This document shows positions 30,864 to 40,151 of a DNA stretch of 64,000 nt, one piece after another. The position numbers and the translations under genes are program-made. A model generated the notes under the pieces. The model made no database searches. It was not told the origin of the DNA and was given only the letters and a program-made list of their open reading frames with translations. The stretch comes from Rikenellaceae bacterium. GTDB taxonomy: Bacteria; Bacteroidota; Bacteroidia; Bacteroidales; Rikenellaceae. Position 1 is the stretch's first letter. Each line of letters opens with the position of its first letter. The DNA lies in the NCBI GenBank assembly GCA_902363575.1, contig CABJAJ010000003.1, positions 186,001 through 250,000 on the forward strand. Reading direction: 5' to 3'.

Positions 30864-32030
30864 ATGAATCAATTACAGGACAGATACAACAAGTTGTTGC
30901 TGGAGACGGATACCCGTTTCCACCGCTATATGTACGACCGCATCAACTGGAACAGCCGCATGATCGGACTGACAGGACCGCGCGGTGTGGGCAAGACAAC
31001 GCTTGTCTTGCAATATATCAAGGAGAATCTTCCCACCGATACCTCGCTGTATGTCACGGCCGAAGATTTCTACTTTGCCGACCATCGCCTATTGGAACTG
31101 GCCGACGATTTCGTCAAGCATGGAGGCAAACACCTTTTCATCGATGAGATTCACCGGTACAAAGACTGGTCGAAGGAGTTGAAACTCATGTACGACTATC
31201 ATCCCGAATTGCAAGTCGTATTTACCGGTTCATCCGTACTCGACATCAACAAAGGCGTTGCGGATTTAAGCCGTCGGGCAGTCATGTACCACATGCAGGG
31301 GCTCTCGTTCCGGGAGTACCTGCTGTTTTTCCATGATGTGAAGTTCCCCGTATATACGCTGAATGATGTCCTGCAACGTGAAGTGGAGATTCCATCGCAG
31401 TTCCATCCGCTTCAATTTTTCTCCGATTATCTCAGACAGGGATATTATCCGTTTTCGCTGGAAAATCAGGGCATACACATCCAGCAGATCGTGAATCTCG
31501 CCCTTGAATCGGATATACCGCAATACGCAGGCATGAATGTCTCCACCGGTCGGAAGCTAAAACAATTGCTGGCCATTATAGCCAAAAGTGTACCCTTCAA
31601 GCCAAACATCAGCAGCATCGCCACGGCGCTTAACGTGAGCCGGAACAGCGTAGCCGATTATTGTCTCTATATCGAGGAGGCGGGACTTATCGCTCAGCTT
31701 CGGGATGATACCGGCGGAATTCGAGGACTGGGTAAAGTGGACAAGATTTATCTGGACAATACAAACCTCATCTATAATCTCGGAGGGGATAAAGCCGAAA
31801 TCGGAAATGTCCGGGAAACCTTCTTCTTCAATCAGATGCGGGTGAATTACGATGTAATCACCTCTTCCGTTTCTGATTTTATGATCGACAACTATACCTT
31901 CGAGGTCGGGGGGCGCAAGAAAGGAAAAAAACAGATTGAAGGAGTTCCGAATGCCTTCGTCGTCAAAGATGACATCGAGTTCGCTTCCGGCAATACGATA
32001 CCGCTCTGGCATTTCGGATTCGGCTATTAG
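30864..32030 (+). CDS. AAA ATP-binding protein with DUF4143 domain (cargo gene)
   Basis: 388 residues from the ATG at 30864, placed 18 bases after the TATCTTTG box. Walker A IGLTGPRGVGKTTLVL, Walker B HLFIDEIHRY, sensor VVFTGSSVLDI, then a winged-helix region (SSIATALNVSRNSVADYCLY) and a DUF4143 nuclease-like C terminus (YTFEVGGRKKGKKQI with Glu/Gly/Lys). It belongs to the widespread AAA_14/DUF4143 family of unclear role, sometimes linked to defence or toxin-antitoxin-like control. It is the only plus-strand gene in the phage block, with its own promoter and terminator, so it is a late insertion or moron. Confidence 0.78.
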   Translation: MNQLQDRYNKLLLETDTRFHRYMYDRINWNSRMIGLTGPRGVGKTTLVLQYIKENLPTDTSLYVTAEDFYFADHRLLELADDFVKHGGKHLFIDEIHRYKDWSKELKLMYDYHPELQVVFTGSSVLDINKGVADLSRRAVMYHMQGLSFREYLLFFHDVKFPVYTLNDVLQREVEIPSQFHPLQFFSDYLRQGYYPFSLENQGIHIQQIVNLALESDIPQYAGMNVSTGRKLKQLLAIIAKSVPFKPNISSIATALNVSRNSVADYCLYIEEAGLIAQLRDDTGGIRGLGKVDKIYLDNTNLIYNLGGDKAEIGNVRETFFFNQMRVNYDVITSSVSDFMIDNYTFEVGGRKKGKKQIEGVPNAFVVKDDIEFASGNTIPLWHFGFGY

Positions 32031-32034
32031 ATGA

Positions 32035-32070
32035 CAAAAGGCTCCGAATGGGGAGCCTTTATCATTTTTT
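32035..32070. terminator. Intrinsic terminator, cargo ATPase and helicase ends
   Basis: AAAAGGCTCC-GAATGG-GGAGCCTTT hairpin followed on the plus strand by ATCATTTTTT; on the minus strand by TTTTG. Serves both converging transcripts. Confidence 0.75.
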
Positions 32071-33442
32071 AGATCTCTTCCATCTGTTGTAATGCCATCG
32101 ACCGCTGCGGATCATAGAACACCTCGTTGTCGTAGTCGGTGGCGATTTTGATGGTGTCTCCCTTCCGGAAGAACCGGCTCTTGGCTACATGCAGGCGCAT
32201 CAGACACTCTTTCCGCTCGGCCGACGACTGGTTCATAGAGATCAGATGCGTGCAGGGGCGTGCCAGGCCCTTCGCCTCCGAACAGTTGTATTCGGTCAGC
32301 ACGTTCCGCTCGTTGTTGAGCCAGTCCCGGTCTTCGATGGTACTCTGGTAGGTCACTACCATCCACACGTTCTCGTCCGCCGCCAGGTCTTTGAGGTCGT
32401 TTGCCACGGCGATGCGTTTGGAGCGTTCATGCTCGGCTCCCCACTGTCGGCGCGTGGCGTCGGTCAGCAGGTCCATCGAGTCCACGATGACCACATCGGG
32501 CGAGTAGCCGTTGATTTTACGATATTCGGCAATGCCGTTCTTGATATCCATCGTCGAGATGCGAGCGGCGAAACGCGGGAACGAACGCACCGTGATACTG
32601 CCGGCATAGCTCATTACCAGTTCTTCGAAATGCTTGAACTCCCTCTCGGAAATCTTTCCCTGCTCGAAGTAATAGGCATTGCGGGAAATCATACCGCCCG
32701 AATAGGCATCCAATGCCTCCTGCTCGGAACCTTCCAACTGGTAGTGCAACACGTGCAGGCCGTCATCTATGTCGGCGCGGATGCCGATGTGCTTGGCAAG
32801 GTGTGATTTGCCCACCCCCGTCGATGCTAAAAAGCAGGTCAGTTGCCCCCGAAGGTTCCGGCCGCCGTTCAGGGCATCGAGGTACGGGATATAGAAGCGG
32901 CACACCTGCGGCAGGCGGTTTTCACGGCTCTCGGCTTCCCTGCGGCGGTTATGCTCGAAACGCTCCCGGAAGGTTTTCGCCACGTCCACGAACGCCGTGG
33001 TGCGGAGTGTAAACGACGAGAGCCACCCGGCATATTCGGCGAGCAACGTCTCGGCCTTGTCGGGGCGGTTCTGGTTGTAGAGCCTGCCGACCTCGGTATA
33101 GACTTTCTGCAACCGCACGCCCTTGATGTAGCCTTCGAGCATGTCGGTAAGGGATTCCGTATTGGTGTTCTCCTCCTCGTATTCACGGAAGGTCTCCAAC
33201 AGCTCGATGACATCATAATCGCCCTGAAAGGTCTGCGAGAGCGTGGCATACGTCGGAGGGGACTTGTAGGTGCGGTAGTGGTTGGCGATGACCTCCTGCA
33301 TTTTCTGGAAGCTGCGGTCCGGCAGGTACTCCTTGCACATGTTCTCCGCCACCACGCCGCACAGGGTGTCGTAGCGCAGGGCGGCGGCATAGAGCTCGTA
33401 GAGAAACTCCGCCGACAACGGATTGACGGGTGCATTTTTCAT
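32069..33442 (-). CDS. DnaB-like replicative helicase
   Basis: 457 residues. N-terminal helical domain (about 1-150), then a RecA-type core: Walker A ASTGVGKSHLAKHI, VLHYQLEGSEQEALDAYS, DVVIVDSMDLLTD (Walker B), VVTYQSTIEDRDWL and a C-terminal KSRFFRKGDTIKIATDYDN. It unwinds DNA at the fork and recruits the primase. The sequence is more like T4 gp41-type phage helicases than host DnaB. It overlaps the upstream gene by 4 bases. Confidence 0.82.
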   Translation of the reverse strand: MKNAPVNPLSAEFLYELYAAALRYDTLCGVVAENMCKEYLPDRSFQKMQEVIANHYRTYKSPPTYATLSQTFQGDYDVIELLETFREYEEENTNTESLTDMLEGYIKGVRLQKVYTEVGRLYNQNRPDKAETLLAEYAGWLSSFTLRTTAFVDVAKTFRERFEHNRRREAESRENRLPQVCRFYIPYLDALNGGRNLRGQLTCFLASTGVGKSHLAKHIGIRADIDDGLHVLHYQLEGSEQEALDAYSGGMISRNAYYFEQGKISEREFKHFEELVMSYAGSITVRSFPRFAARISTMDIKNGIAEYRKINGYSPDVVIVDSMDLLTDATRRQWGAEHERSKRIAVANDLKDLAADENVWMVVTYQSTIEDRDWLNNERNVLTEYNCSEAKGLARPCTHLISMNQSSAERKECLMRLHVAKSRFFRKGDTIKIATDYDNEVFYDPQRSMALQQMEEI

Positions 33443-34059
33443 GGGCGGCTCCTCCTTTCGGCTTCTTCACGGCGCAAGCGGTAGAGTTCCGGATAACGGG
33501 CGGCGGTACGCTTGCGGCAGAACTCGGCACGGGAGCATTTCCGGCAGGCGGCCGAGAACGGATTCCACAGCAAGGTCGAAATGCCGCAGACGTAGTAACC
33601 CACGGGCGTGTTGACCACCCGCTGTTTGGTCGCCTCCTCGTATGCCGGATCGAGGAACTGCCACAAGGGATGTTCCCGCCGGTCTTTGAGCAGCAGCGGC
33701 AAGGAGGCTCGGTTCAGTCCGGCCTCCTGAAGCCAGCGGTCCTCGTGGTAACGGCGTACCGGTGTGGTGGCGGCGAAACGTTTCCGGGCTTTGGGGCCGA
33801 AGGAGTGCGCCGGTATCCAACGGTATGCCAGATAGCCTCCGTCAAACCGGCTGATAGCATGTACCTGACAGATGCAGAAGTCGGCGATACGCTCGTCGGA
33901 AAGTTCTCCTCCGCTGTTGGAGCGCAGCATGTCGAGACAACCTGCCACCGCCCGCCGTCCCGACTCTCCGCCGGGAAAACGGAACGAAGCATCGATGAGA
34001 CGGCGCACGAGGGTCTCGAACAGCGACACCGTCACACGGGTCTTATCGTTTCTCTCCAT
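33439..34059 (-). CDS. Phage protein with C-terminal Cys cluster, unknown function
   Basis: 206 residues. The body is rich in Arg (RFPGGESGRRAVAGC, ARKRFAATTPVRRYHEDRW). The C terminus has a CGISTLLWNPFSAACRKCSR, then EFCRK cluster: Cys spaced as for a zinc or iron-sulfur site. Position between sigma factor and helicase suggests a role in replication, for instance helicase loading, but no family is recognised. Overlaps both neighbours (17 bases with sigma, 4 with helicase). Confidence 0.5.
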   Translation of the reverse strand: MERNDKTRVTVSLFETLVRRLIDASFRFPGGESGRRAVAGCLDMLRSNSGGELSDERIADFCICQVHAISRFDGGYLAYRWIPAHSFGPKARKRFAATTPVRRYHEDRWLQEAGLNRASLPLLLKDRREHPLWQFLDPAYEEATKQRVVNTPVGYYVCGISTLLWNPFSAACRKCSRAEFCRKRTAARYPELYRLRREEAERRSRP

Positions 34060-34645
34060 CGGGCGTAATGAGTTTGCGCATCTGCTGTTTTGCCAGGAAA
34101 ATCCGGCTCTTCATCGTGTCGAGACTCCGGCTCTTCATGTTGCCGTTGCGATATGAAATCTCGACGATCTCCTCCAACTTGTAGCCCGCCTGTTGGAGCA
34201 GGAGGGCTTCCCGGTAGATAGGTTTAAGCGAGTCGAGGGCGCTGAGGATGTCATCGCTGTAGAATTCCCGGTAGTTCTCCATCCCCATAGCGTTGCCGTG
34301 CGTCTCGTCTTCATCGCTGAGCGACGAGGCCAGCGAATAGACGTTCACGTTTTCCGAAACGGGCAAACGACCGTGACGGCGGTTCTGCTCCATGACGAAC
34401 CGCTTGGTCACGATGTGTATCCAGTTGAGAATGCACCGCTGGGGATCGTAGGTGGTGATATACTTGAAAAAATTCACTAATGCCTCGCTGTAATTGTCTG
34501 CAATATCCTCCTGCAAGTAGGTGTAGCGGATGCAGAGCCGGTACACCAAATTTTTGTTGGGCAGAATATAGCGGTTGAACAGCTCGGTGCGCAGTTCGAT
34601 ATTTTTTAACTCCTCTTCCGAGAGAGGCTTTCCCTGTTGCTCCAT
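34043..34645 (-). CDS. Phage-encoded sigma-70-family factor
   Basis: 200 residues. Region 2-like helices (PNKNLVYRLCIRYTYLQEDI, then NWIHIVTKRFVMEQNRR) and region 4-like HTH (LDSLKPIYREALLLQQAGYK, then LEEIVEISYRNGNM and MKSRIFLAKQQMRKL) give the ECF layout. The acidic linker (SLSDEDETHG) is phage-specific. It should redirect host RNA polymerase to phage promoters, for which the recurring GCTATTCTTT-like motif is the best candidate. Separate from the upstream resolvase by 86 bases in which no other feature is seen. Confidence 0.75.
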   Translation of the reverse strand: MEQQGKPLSEEELKNIELRTELFNRYILPNKNLVYRLCIRYTYLQEDIADNYSEALVNFFKYITTYDPQRCILNWIHIVTKRFVMEQNRRHGRLPVSENVNVYSLASSLSDEDETHGNAMGMENYREFYSDDILSALDSLKPIYREALLLQQAGYKLEEIVEISYRNGNMKSRSLDTMKSRIFLAKQQMRKLITPDGEKR

Positions 34646-34731
34646 AGGCCGACTGATTGAAGGTTCAATCTGAATCTCAATCTGTCAGCAACTCTATGTG
34701 CGTCAATTTTATAAATGTTTGTCATAACTTC

Positions 34732-35211
34732 TTAAATACGATATTTGCGGATATAGTAATGATAAAGGTGGCAGGCGTCGGCGGCGTTGTCGTCGGGTGC
34801 GTCGTAGCGGTATTTCTCACGGCAGGCGCGAATCATCTGCTCCTTGGTTGCCCGTCCGTCTCCGGTGGCGAATTTCTTCAGCGTGGCCGGATTCACGAAT
34901 TCGGGCTCCGGAAGGTCGAGCTCGTCGCAGACCTCCAATAAAATACCCCGTAATTCCGAAAGACGGCGCAGGTCGTAAAAATGGCGGTTCACTGCCACAT
35001 CCTCGGCTACGATCCGACGGATGCCGTAACGGCGCATATAGGCGAGAAGCATCGTGCGGAACGCACCGTGCATCTTGTTTCCGTTGCGGCGTTTCGACTC
35101 CGTGAAGTTCCATACTCCCGCCTCATGCAGCGAGAAATATCCCGTGTGCGTGGCGATGTCCAACGCCAGCACCTGCTCGCGGCCGATGTTATCCGATACG
35201 CGACTCTCCAT
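34732..35211 (-). CDS. RuvC-like Holliday junction resolvase
   Basis: 159 residues. VLALDIATHTGYFSL (first Asp), RRIVAEDVAVNR (Glu), NPATLKKFATGDGRATKEQM and DDNAADACHLY (final Asp pair) match the RuvC/RNase-H resolvase family in phages. It cuts branched DNA made during phage replication or packaging. Its start overlaps the Rad50-like gene by 23 bases. Confidence 0.8.
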   Translation of the reverse strand: MESRVSDNIGREQVLALDIATHTGYFSLHEAGVWNFTESKRRNGNKMHGAFRTMLLAYMRRYGIRRIVAEDVAVNRHFYDLRRLSELRGILLEVCDELDLPEPEFVNPATLKKFATGDGRATKEQMIRACREKYRYDAPDDNAADACHLYHYYIRKYRI

Positions 35212-37510
35212 TTTCCTTGACGATAACTAATTTATGGGGATAACTCTCGGCCACGTTGCCGTGCGAGACGACCAGTACGGTCCCGCCGAGAGCATTCAAC
35301 GCCTCGAACATGGATGCAAGACCCGCTTCGTCCACCGCCTCCAGTATCTCGTCGAGAACGAGTAGGTCCAGCCCTTTTTCGTCGTCGCAGTGGGCGTTGA
35401 CGAGTTTCTGCATGGCAAGGATGGTCGCCAGATTCACGCGGGCGGCTTCGCCGGCGGAGAATTTGCCGAATGAGCCGCAGTCCACGCCGTCTCGCAGCAG
35501 CGAAATGGAGATCTTCTCGCGCACCTTACCGCTTTTGAGCAGCGTATAGCCGTCGAAACGGATGCGTATGTCGCTGCCGATACCGACGAGGAACTCGTTG
35601 GTAATACGGCTGAGTGCCTCGATTTTCGTGTTAGCGAGATAGGTCTTGAACTGCACGAAACGCTCGCGCTGTACTTCCAATGCCCGCACTTTGTCGTCCA
35701 CGTCGAACTTGCGCTTGGCGGTCTCCATCGAACGCAGCTCCTCCTGTTTCATCGTATTTCGGAGCGACAGGGTCAGGTCGGTCGTGGCGGCCTCGTTGAC
35801 CTCGCGGATGGTCTCTTTCAGGGTGTCCACGGCACACTCCGCCGAACGGATGTCCTCCTCGGCCTTACGTTTCTCCCGACCGAGTGCGGCACCCCGCTCG
35901 TCGATGAAGCCGAACACTTCGTCGAATACCTTGCGGCGGATGCCGTCGATCTCCTCCTGCATGGCAGCAATTCCGGCTTGGGTGCGCTTGCGGTTATGCT
36001 CCGCATCCTCGACGCTGCTTGTGGCACTGCGTACCGCACGCTCGTGTTCCGACAGCTTCTGGTCCCAGTCCCGATGCTCGTTCTCTATGTTGCGGCGTTC
36101 GGCGCGGATACGGCTCTGCCGCAGCTCGACCTCTTCGGATTGCTGCTCTCCGGCCTCTATGCGACCGTTCACCTCGGAGAGTTGCTGCTGGCGAAGACGC
36201 AACTCCTTTGTTCCCGCCTCGATGTCGAATCCGGGGTGAGCCACCAGAAACTCGTGACCGCAGGCGGGACAGGTAATCGAACCGGCCAGCTTGTTGGAGA
36301 GCTCGTCGATACCAGCCGAGACGGTACGGCGCTTGCGGCGCAGCTCGTCCAAACGTCCGGCAAGGTCGCGCAACTGTTTGTCTATCTCCTGCAACCGCGA
36401 CTGATAGCCTGCCGTCTGTTCCTCGTACTGCGAGCAGAAGCCGGCGTAATCCTTTTTGAACCGCTCCCACGCCGCACGTTTCTCCGCCAGCGTCCCTTCG
36501 GCATGTTTCACCGCAGCATCGAGGTTGGCAAGCGATGCCTGCGCAATCGTTAAATCCTCCTTTTTGAGTTTCAGCGTCCTGCTCCAGTCCGTGCGCCGTG
36601 CATTCGGAAAGAGCGGCATAAACGTTTCGATGGCTTTCAGGCACTCTTCCAGAGACGTGTCCGAAGATTCCAATTCCTGCAACGCTTCGTCCGCCTGCCG
36701 GAGGTTCGCTATCGTCCCGTCGATCTCCTCCGCCGACTCTTTCCGTGCGCGTATCTGTTCCCGTTTGGTGGCGATGGACGCTTCAAGTTCCGCAATGCGG
36801 GTCGCACGGGTGCGCTCGCGCTCTTCGCCCGCCGACGTCTCGCGGTCGATCTGTTCCTGCAACATCTCGATACGGCCGTCGATACCGGCCAGTTCGAGGT
36901 TTACCTTCTGCTGCTCGCTGCTTAGCGGTTCGATATCTTCCTCGACGCGGGCGATGGCTTCATCCACAAGGATACCATTCGAGAAGCGGTTGATGATCTC
37001 CTTTTTCTCCTTGTCCGAGGATGACAGAAAATCCTCGTAACGGTATTTCGAGAGAATAAAGTTATTCAGCAGTTCGTCACGTGTGATACCCAGCTTGTCG
37101 AGGATGTAGCGGTTGTAGGCATCGACCGAGGGCTGAACGGCCTCGTCCGTCTCTACTTTTCGGCCGCCGCGCCAAAGTGTGCAGGCGACCGTCGATGTCC
37201 CCTTGCGGGGAATGCAGCGTGAAACGACGAGTTCCTCATTGGAAGCGTCGTTTGCCAGATGCAGGTTGATACGGCACTCGTCGGCAGTGTCGTTGATGAT
37301 CTCCTCCGAACGTATCTTGCGCAGCGGGCTGCCCGTAATGCCGATGGCGATGCACTCCAACAGGGCGGATTTTCCGGCACCGTTCGACTGCTGCGAGTCG
37401 TTGTCGCGGTTGTCGCCGAATATCAGGGTCGTAACGCCTTGCTGCAAGGTGTACGACAGGCGGCGGAAAGCACACAGGTTTTCCGCCTCTATGGTTGTCA
37501 GTTTCCACAT
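35189..37510 (-). CDS. Rad50/SbcC/gp46-like recombination ATPase
   Basis: 773 residues. Walker A QQSNGAGKSALLECIAIG, a long coiled coil on both sides of a zinc-hook (ITCPACGHEF), ABC signature FSAGEAARVNLATIL and Walker B LDLLVLDEILEAVDE, followed by VLVVSHGN. It pairs with the nuclease encoded by the gene directly upstream (13-base overlap) as a T4 gp46/gp47-type complex for end resection and recombination-dependent replication. Confidence 0.9.
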   Translation of the reverse strand: MWKLTTIEAENLCAFRRLSYTLQQGVTTLIFGDNRDNDSQQSNGAGKSALLECIAIGITGSPLRKIRSEEIINDTADECRINLHLANDASNEELVVSRCIPRKGTSTVACTLWRGGRKVETDEAVQPSVDAYNRYILDKLGITRDELLNNFILSKYRYEDFLSSSDKEKKEIINRFSNGILVDEAIARVEEDIEPLSSEQQKVNLELAGIDGRIEMLQEQIDRETSAGEERERTRATRIAELEASIATKREQIRARKESAEEIDGTIANLRQADEALQELESSDTSLEECLKAIETFMPLFPNARRTDWSRTLKLKKEDLTIAQASLANLDAAVKHAEGTLAEKRAAWERFKKDYAGFCSQYEEQTAGYQSRLQEIDKQLRDLAGRLDELRRKRRTVSAGIDELSNKLAGSITCPACGHEFLVAHPGFDIEAGTKELRLRQQQLSEVNGRIEAGEQQSEEVELRQSRIRAERRNIENEHRDWDQKLSEHERAVRSATSSVEDAEHNRKRTQAGIAAMQEEIDGIRRKVFDEVFGFIDERGAALGREKRKAEEDIRSAECAVDTLKETIREVNEAATTDLTLSLRNTMKQEELRSMETAKRKFDVDDKVRALEVQRERFVQFKTYLANTKIEALSRITNEFLVGIGSDIRIRFDGYTLLKSGKVREKISISLLRDGVDCGSFGKFSAGEAARVNLATILAMQKLVNAHCDDEKGLDLLVLDEILEAVDEAGLASMFEALNALGGTVLVVSHGNVAESYPHKLVIVKENGESRIG

Positions 37511-38571
37511 GGTCTGTTCTCGATTTTAGATAAGTATTCTAATCCGACTGCGACGTCCTCGATTTGTTTCTCGCGGCAGAATTCCTCGTAGGTCTCGCGG
37601 ATGCGGCGGCTGTCGAACTTTTCAAAAAGGGACGATGAAACATTTTCGAGCATCTCCTCGTCGTCGGCGATAAGCTCCACCTTCGTGGCTCCGGCTTCGA
37701 GGAGTGCCGCCTTGTCCACCGACTTCATGGCCGCCTGCGGGGCATGAACCCGCACCTTGACCTTGTAGCGGCCGTCGGCATCGATCTCCCTGAGCTCGTC
37801 CATAAGGTGTAGACCCGCCCGCTCGGCCGACACGTCCAATACCTTGTAGCGCGTGTTCACCTTGTTTTGGATGAACTCGTGCGTGCCGTCGGTGTAGATG
37901 ACCGTGTAGCCCTTCTCCTCGTCTTCGCCGAAGTTGTGCTGACGGCTCGACCCGATGTACTCGATTCGGGTTTTCGGGATGATGCAGCGGTTGTGGTAGT
38001 GGCCGACGAACACCTTGTCGAACGCCTCGAAGAGGTGTACGGGCAGTTCGTTGTCGGACGGCTGGGACAGTGCCCCGTTGATGCCCTCGTGGATGTACAG
38101 GTAGTTCAACCGTTCGGGGTCGAGACGCACCCGCTCTAATTTCTCCGGGAAGCTGCCGTTCTCCGGAAAGTAGGCGATCATGTGCAGGATGAACCGCTGC
38201 CCGTCGGGACAGGGCAAGGCGATGTAGTCGTCCGCGACCAGCACGTTGTCGTGTTGGTCGTAGATGTGGCAGTAGCCGCGCGGCGATTCGGGGTTTACCT
38301 TGTCGTGGTTGCCGTTGATCATCGTGACGCGCATACCGTATTCGGCAGCCAGCAGTAGGGCGTCGTGAACGGCCAGCAGCACGTCGAGGGTCTGGGCGGC
38401 ACGACTCAGAAAAAGGTCGCCACCGATGGCGATGTCCCGGATGTCCATCTTCCGGCAGATGTCGAGGGCCTCCCGCCAATTGGCCGTAAATTCGGGTATA
38501 TTGTCTTTGGATACGTGTATGTCGTTCAGTAACAACAGACACGGATAATCCTTTTCCTTTGGCATAAGCAT
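37498..38571 (-). CDS. Mre11/SbcD/gp47-like nuclease
   Basis: 357 residues when started at ATG 38571 (38565 also possible). Metallophosphoesterase motifs in order: LLNDIHVS, GGDLFLS, INGNHDKV, IHEGING and VGHYHNR (H/D/N metal ligands). The C-terminal part is a capping domain with heptads that should contact the Rad50 partner. Overlaps the Rad50-like gene by 13 bases. Part of the recombination set that replaces RecBCD-type functions. Confidence 0.9.
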   Translation of the reverse strand: MLMPKEKDYPCLLLLNDIHVSKDNIPEFTANWREALDICRKMDIRDIAIGGDLFLSRAAQTLDVLLAVHDALLLAAEYGMRVTMINGNHDKVNPESPRGYCHIYDQHDNVLVADDYIALPCPDGQRFILHMIAYFPENGSFPEKLERVRLDPERLNYLYIHEGINGALSQPSDNELPVHLFEAFDKVFVGHYHNRCIIPKTRIEYIGSSRQHNFGEDEEKGYTVIYTDGTHEFIQNKVNTRYKVLDVSAERAGLHLMDELREIDADGRYKVKVRVHAPQAAMKSVDKAALLEAGATKVELIADDEEMLENVSSSLFEKFDSRRIRETYEEFCREKQIEDVAVGLEYLSKIENRPCGN

Positions 38572-38640
38572 GTGATGTAGGAAAGGGAAGCGCAGCACAA
38601 GGCTGCTCCTTCCCTGAAATGAATAACTCGATGTGTCTGT

Positions 38641-39867
38641 TTACCTGCGACGGCGACGGGGTTCCTCCTCGGCCGGCGGTTCCGGTGCTTCCTCCGCTTC
38701 GGAAGGAGCGGGACCCTGCATCGCCTCCTCGATCATATCCAGCAGGTCCTTGTTCGAGGTCGAACGGGTCACGCGGATCTGGAGACCTTCCTGTTCGATG
38801 TAGGCGCGGATCAGTCCGCGAAGTTCCTGCCCCTGCTCGGTGCGGTCGCCCAATCCTTGCTCCTGCAAGCTGTCGAACCGCTCGAACAGGTCGTCGAGGG
38901 TGGCGGCACCGGCCGCCGGGTTGTCCTTGTTGTCCTTCGTGCGTTTGTCGAACGAGAAGGAGCTGCTGTCCTCCTTCGGGAGGGCGGCCATGAGGGTTTC
39001 GACGGCCTCCTTCATCTCGTCCGTCTCCATGATGGCCATGCCGTAGCGGACATCGCACTGTTTGAGGTACTCGACGGTCGCCTCGGCCTGATAGCGCGAG
39101 TAGCGGTAGATGATGTCCGGAATTCGGGGCGCGGAGATCAGGGCTGAGAGCTCTTCTTTCGAGAGCACGTCGGTGTCGCTTTCGTTGTCGATGCTCACGA
39201 GGTATTCGGTCTTGCCGCCGTTCTTTTTCTTTTCGATTTCTACCGGATAGGCATCGTGTACCGAACACACGGGACAGGGATAGTCGGGGTTCTTGGCCAG
39301 TTTCTTCTGCCAAAGTTTGAATTTCCGCTCGTCGAGGTCTTTGAACTGGCTGTGCGAGAGCGTGAGAAGTTGGATTCCTTTGGCTCGTTCGTCGAGGTCG
39401 AGGACGTAGAGCGCGTGGCCGTAGCTGTACTTGAGGCCGCCGCCGAAGCTGCCGCCCCCGATTTTCTCGGCCAGCTTGTCGTCTCCCTGCGCCTTGGCCT
39501 CCGCCACGGCAGCCTTGCGGTAGATGTCGATCAGATCCAGCGGATAACCGGCATCGGTAGCTCGCGGAACGGTCACGTACAGGTACGAGGCTTTGCCGCC
39601 CGTGGAAGGTTTCTCCAATTCGAGCAGCAGTTGGTGGACGGGGAATTCGTAACCCGGACGGGCCAGTACTCCGTCGGTAGTCGGCGCGATGGGTAGCACA
39701 CGCAGGCGATACACGCCTAATTTGTCCATGCGGAAGAACTCGGTGCGGGCGAATGCCTTGTTCTCCTCCTGCGCCCGCTGTTGTGCCTGGGCATAGGTCT
39801 CCTGCGAGGCAAGGAAAAGGTCCTCCACGGAAACCGGATTCTCTCTTTCAAGATTTTCGTCTTGCAT
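38641..39867 (-). CDS. T4 gp32-like single-stranded DNA-binding protein
   Basis: 408 residues. GVYRLRVLPIAPTTDGVLAR, YEFPVHQLLLELEKPSTG and FKLWQKKLAKNPDYPCPVCS match the gp32 pattern of an OB-type core with a Cys pair (PCPVC, His further on), a probable zinc site. The C terminus is acidic and proline-rich (EAEEAPEPPAEEEP) but ends in five Arg, unlike the purely acidic tip of gp32 or SSB. It probably coats single strands and organises the replication and recombination proteins. Behind a strong host-type promoter at 40.04-40.07 kb. Confidence 0.8.
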   Translation of the reverse strand: MQDENLERENPVSVEDLFLASQETYAQAQQRAQEENKAFARTEFFRMDKLGVYRLRVLPIAPTTDGVLARPGYEFPVHQLLLELEKPSTGGKASYLYVTVPRATDAGYPLDLIDIYRKAAVAEAKAQGDDKLAEKIGGGSFGGGLKYSYGHALYVLDLDERAKGIQLLTLSHSQFKDLDERKFKLWQKKLAKNPDYPCPVCSVHDAYPVEIEKKKNGGKTEYLVSIDNESDTDVLSKEELSALISAPRIPDIIYRYSRYQAEATVEYLKQCDVRYGMAIMETDEMKEAVETLMAALPKEDSSSFSFDKRTKDNKDNPAAGAATLDDLFERFDSLQEQGLGDRTEQGQELRGLIRAYIEQEGLQIRVTRSTSNKDLLDMIEEAMQGPAPSEAEEAPEPPAEEEPRRRRR

Positions 39868-40041
39868 AGTGTTGAAAGTGATAAAATTACTAATGCCGAA
39901 GAATCTAAAAGACGACGAGGGACGGGTTCGGATGCACCGCCGCTCTTCAATTTAGAAACTGGATGGAAAGCCGGACGATTCCGGTCCGTTTATCACTTTC
40001 CCTATGCGCCGCCCGAACGGGCGGATTCAACTGAATATCTG

Positions 40042-40073
40042 CAAAAATAGCCTCCTTTTGCGAGCGGGCAAAA
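40042..40073 (-). promoter_or_regulatory. Strong host-type promoter for the SSB and replication genes
   Basis: On the minus strand TTTTG (40069-40073), 19 bases, TATTTTTG (40042-40049), a full match to the Bacteroidota consensus. It lies about 175 bases before the SSB start; the leader in between shows no other feature. Confidence 0.65.
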
Positions 40074-40151
40074 TAAACAGTTGAATGTTTGCTGAAAAAG
40101 TAGATAATACACTGTTTTCAAACGGTTTATTTTACCCCGCAAATAATCGTT

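Noticed and set aside
34646..34731. Possible small gene between sigma factor and resolvase
   Set aside because: 86 bases with no open frame of note and no clear motif.
37622..39313. 563-residue minus-strand open frame over the SbcD-like and SSB genes
   Set aside because: Arg/Gly/Pro-rich shadow frame; the two real genes in other frames have clear motifs and account for the sequence.
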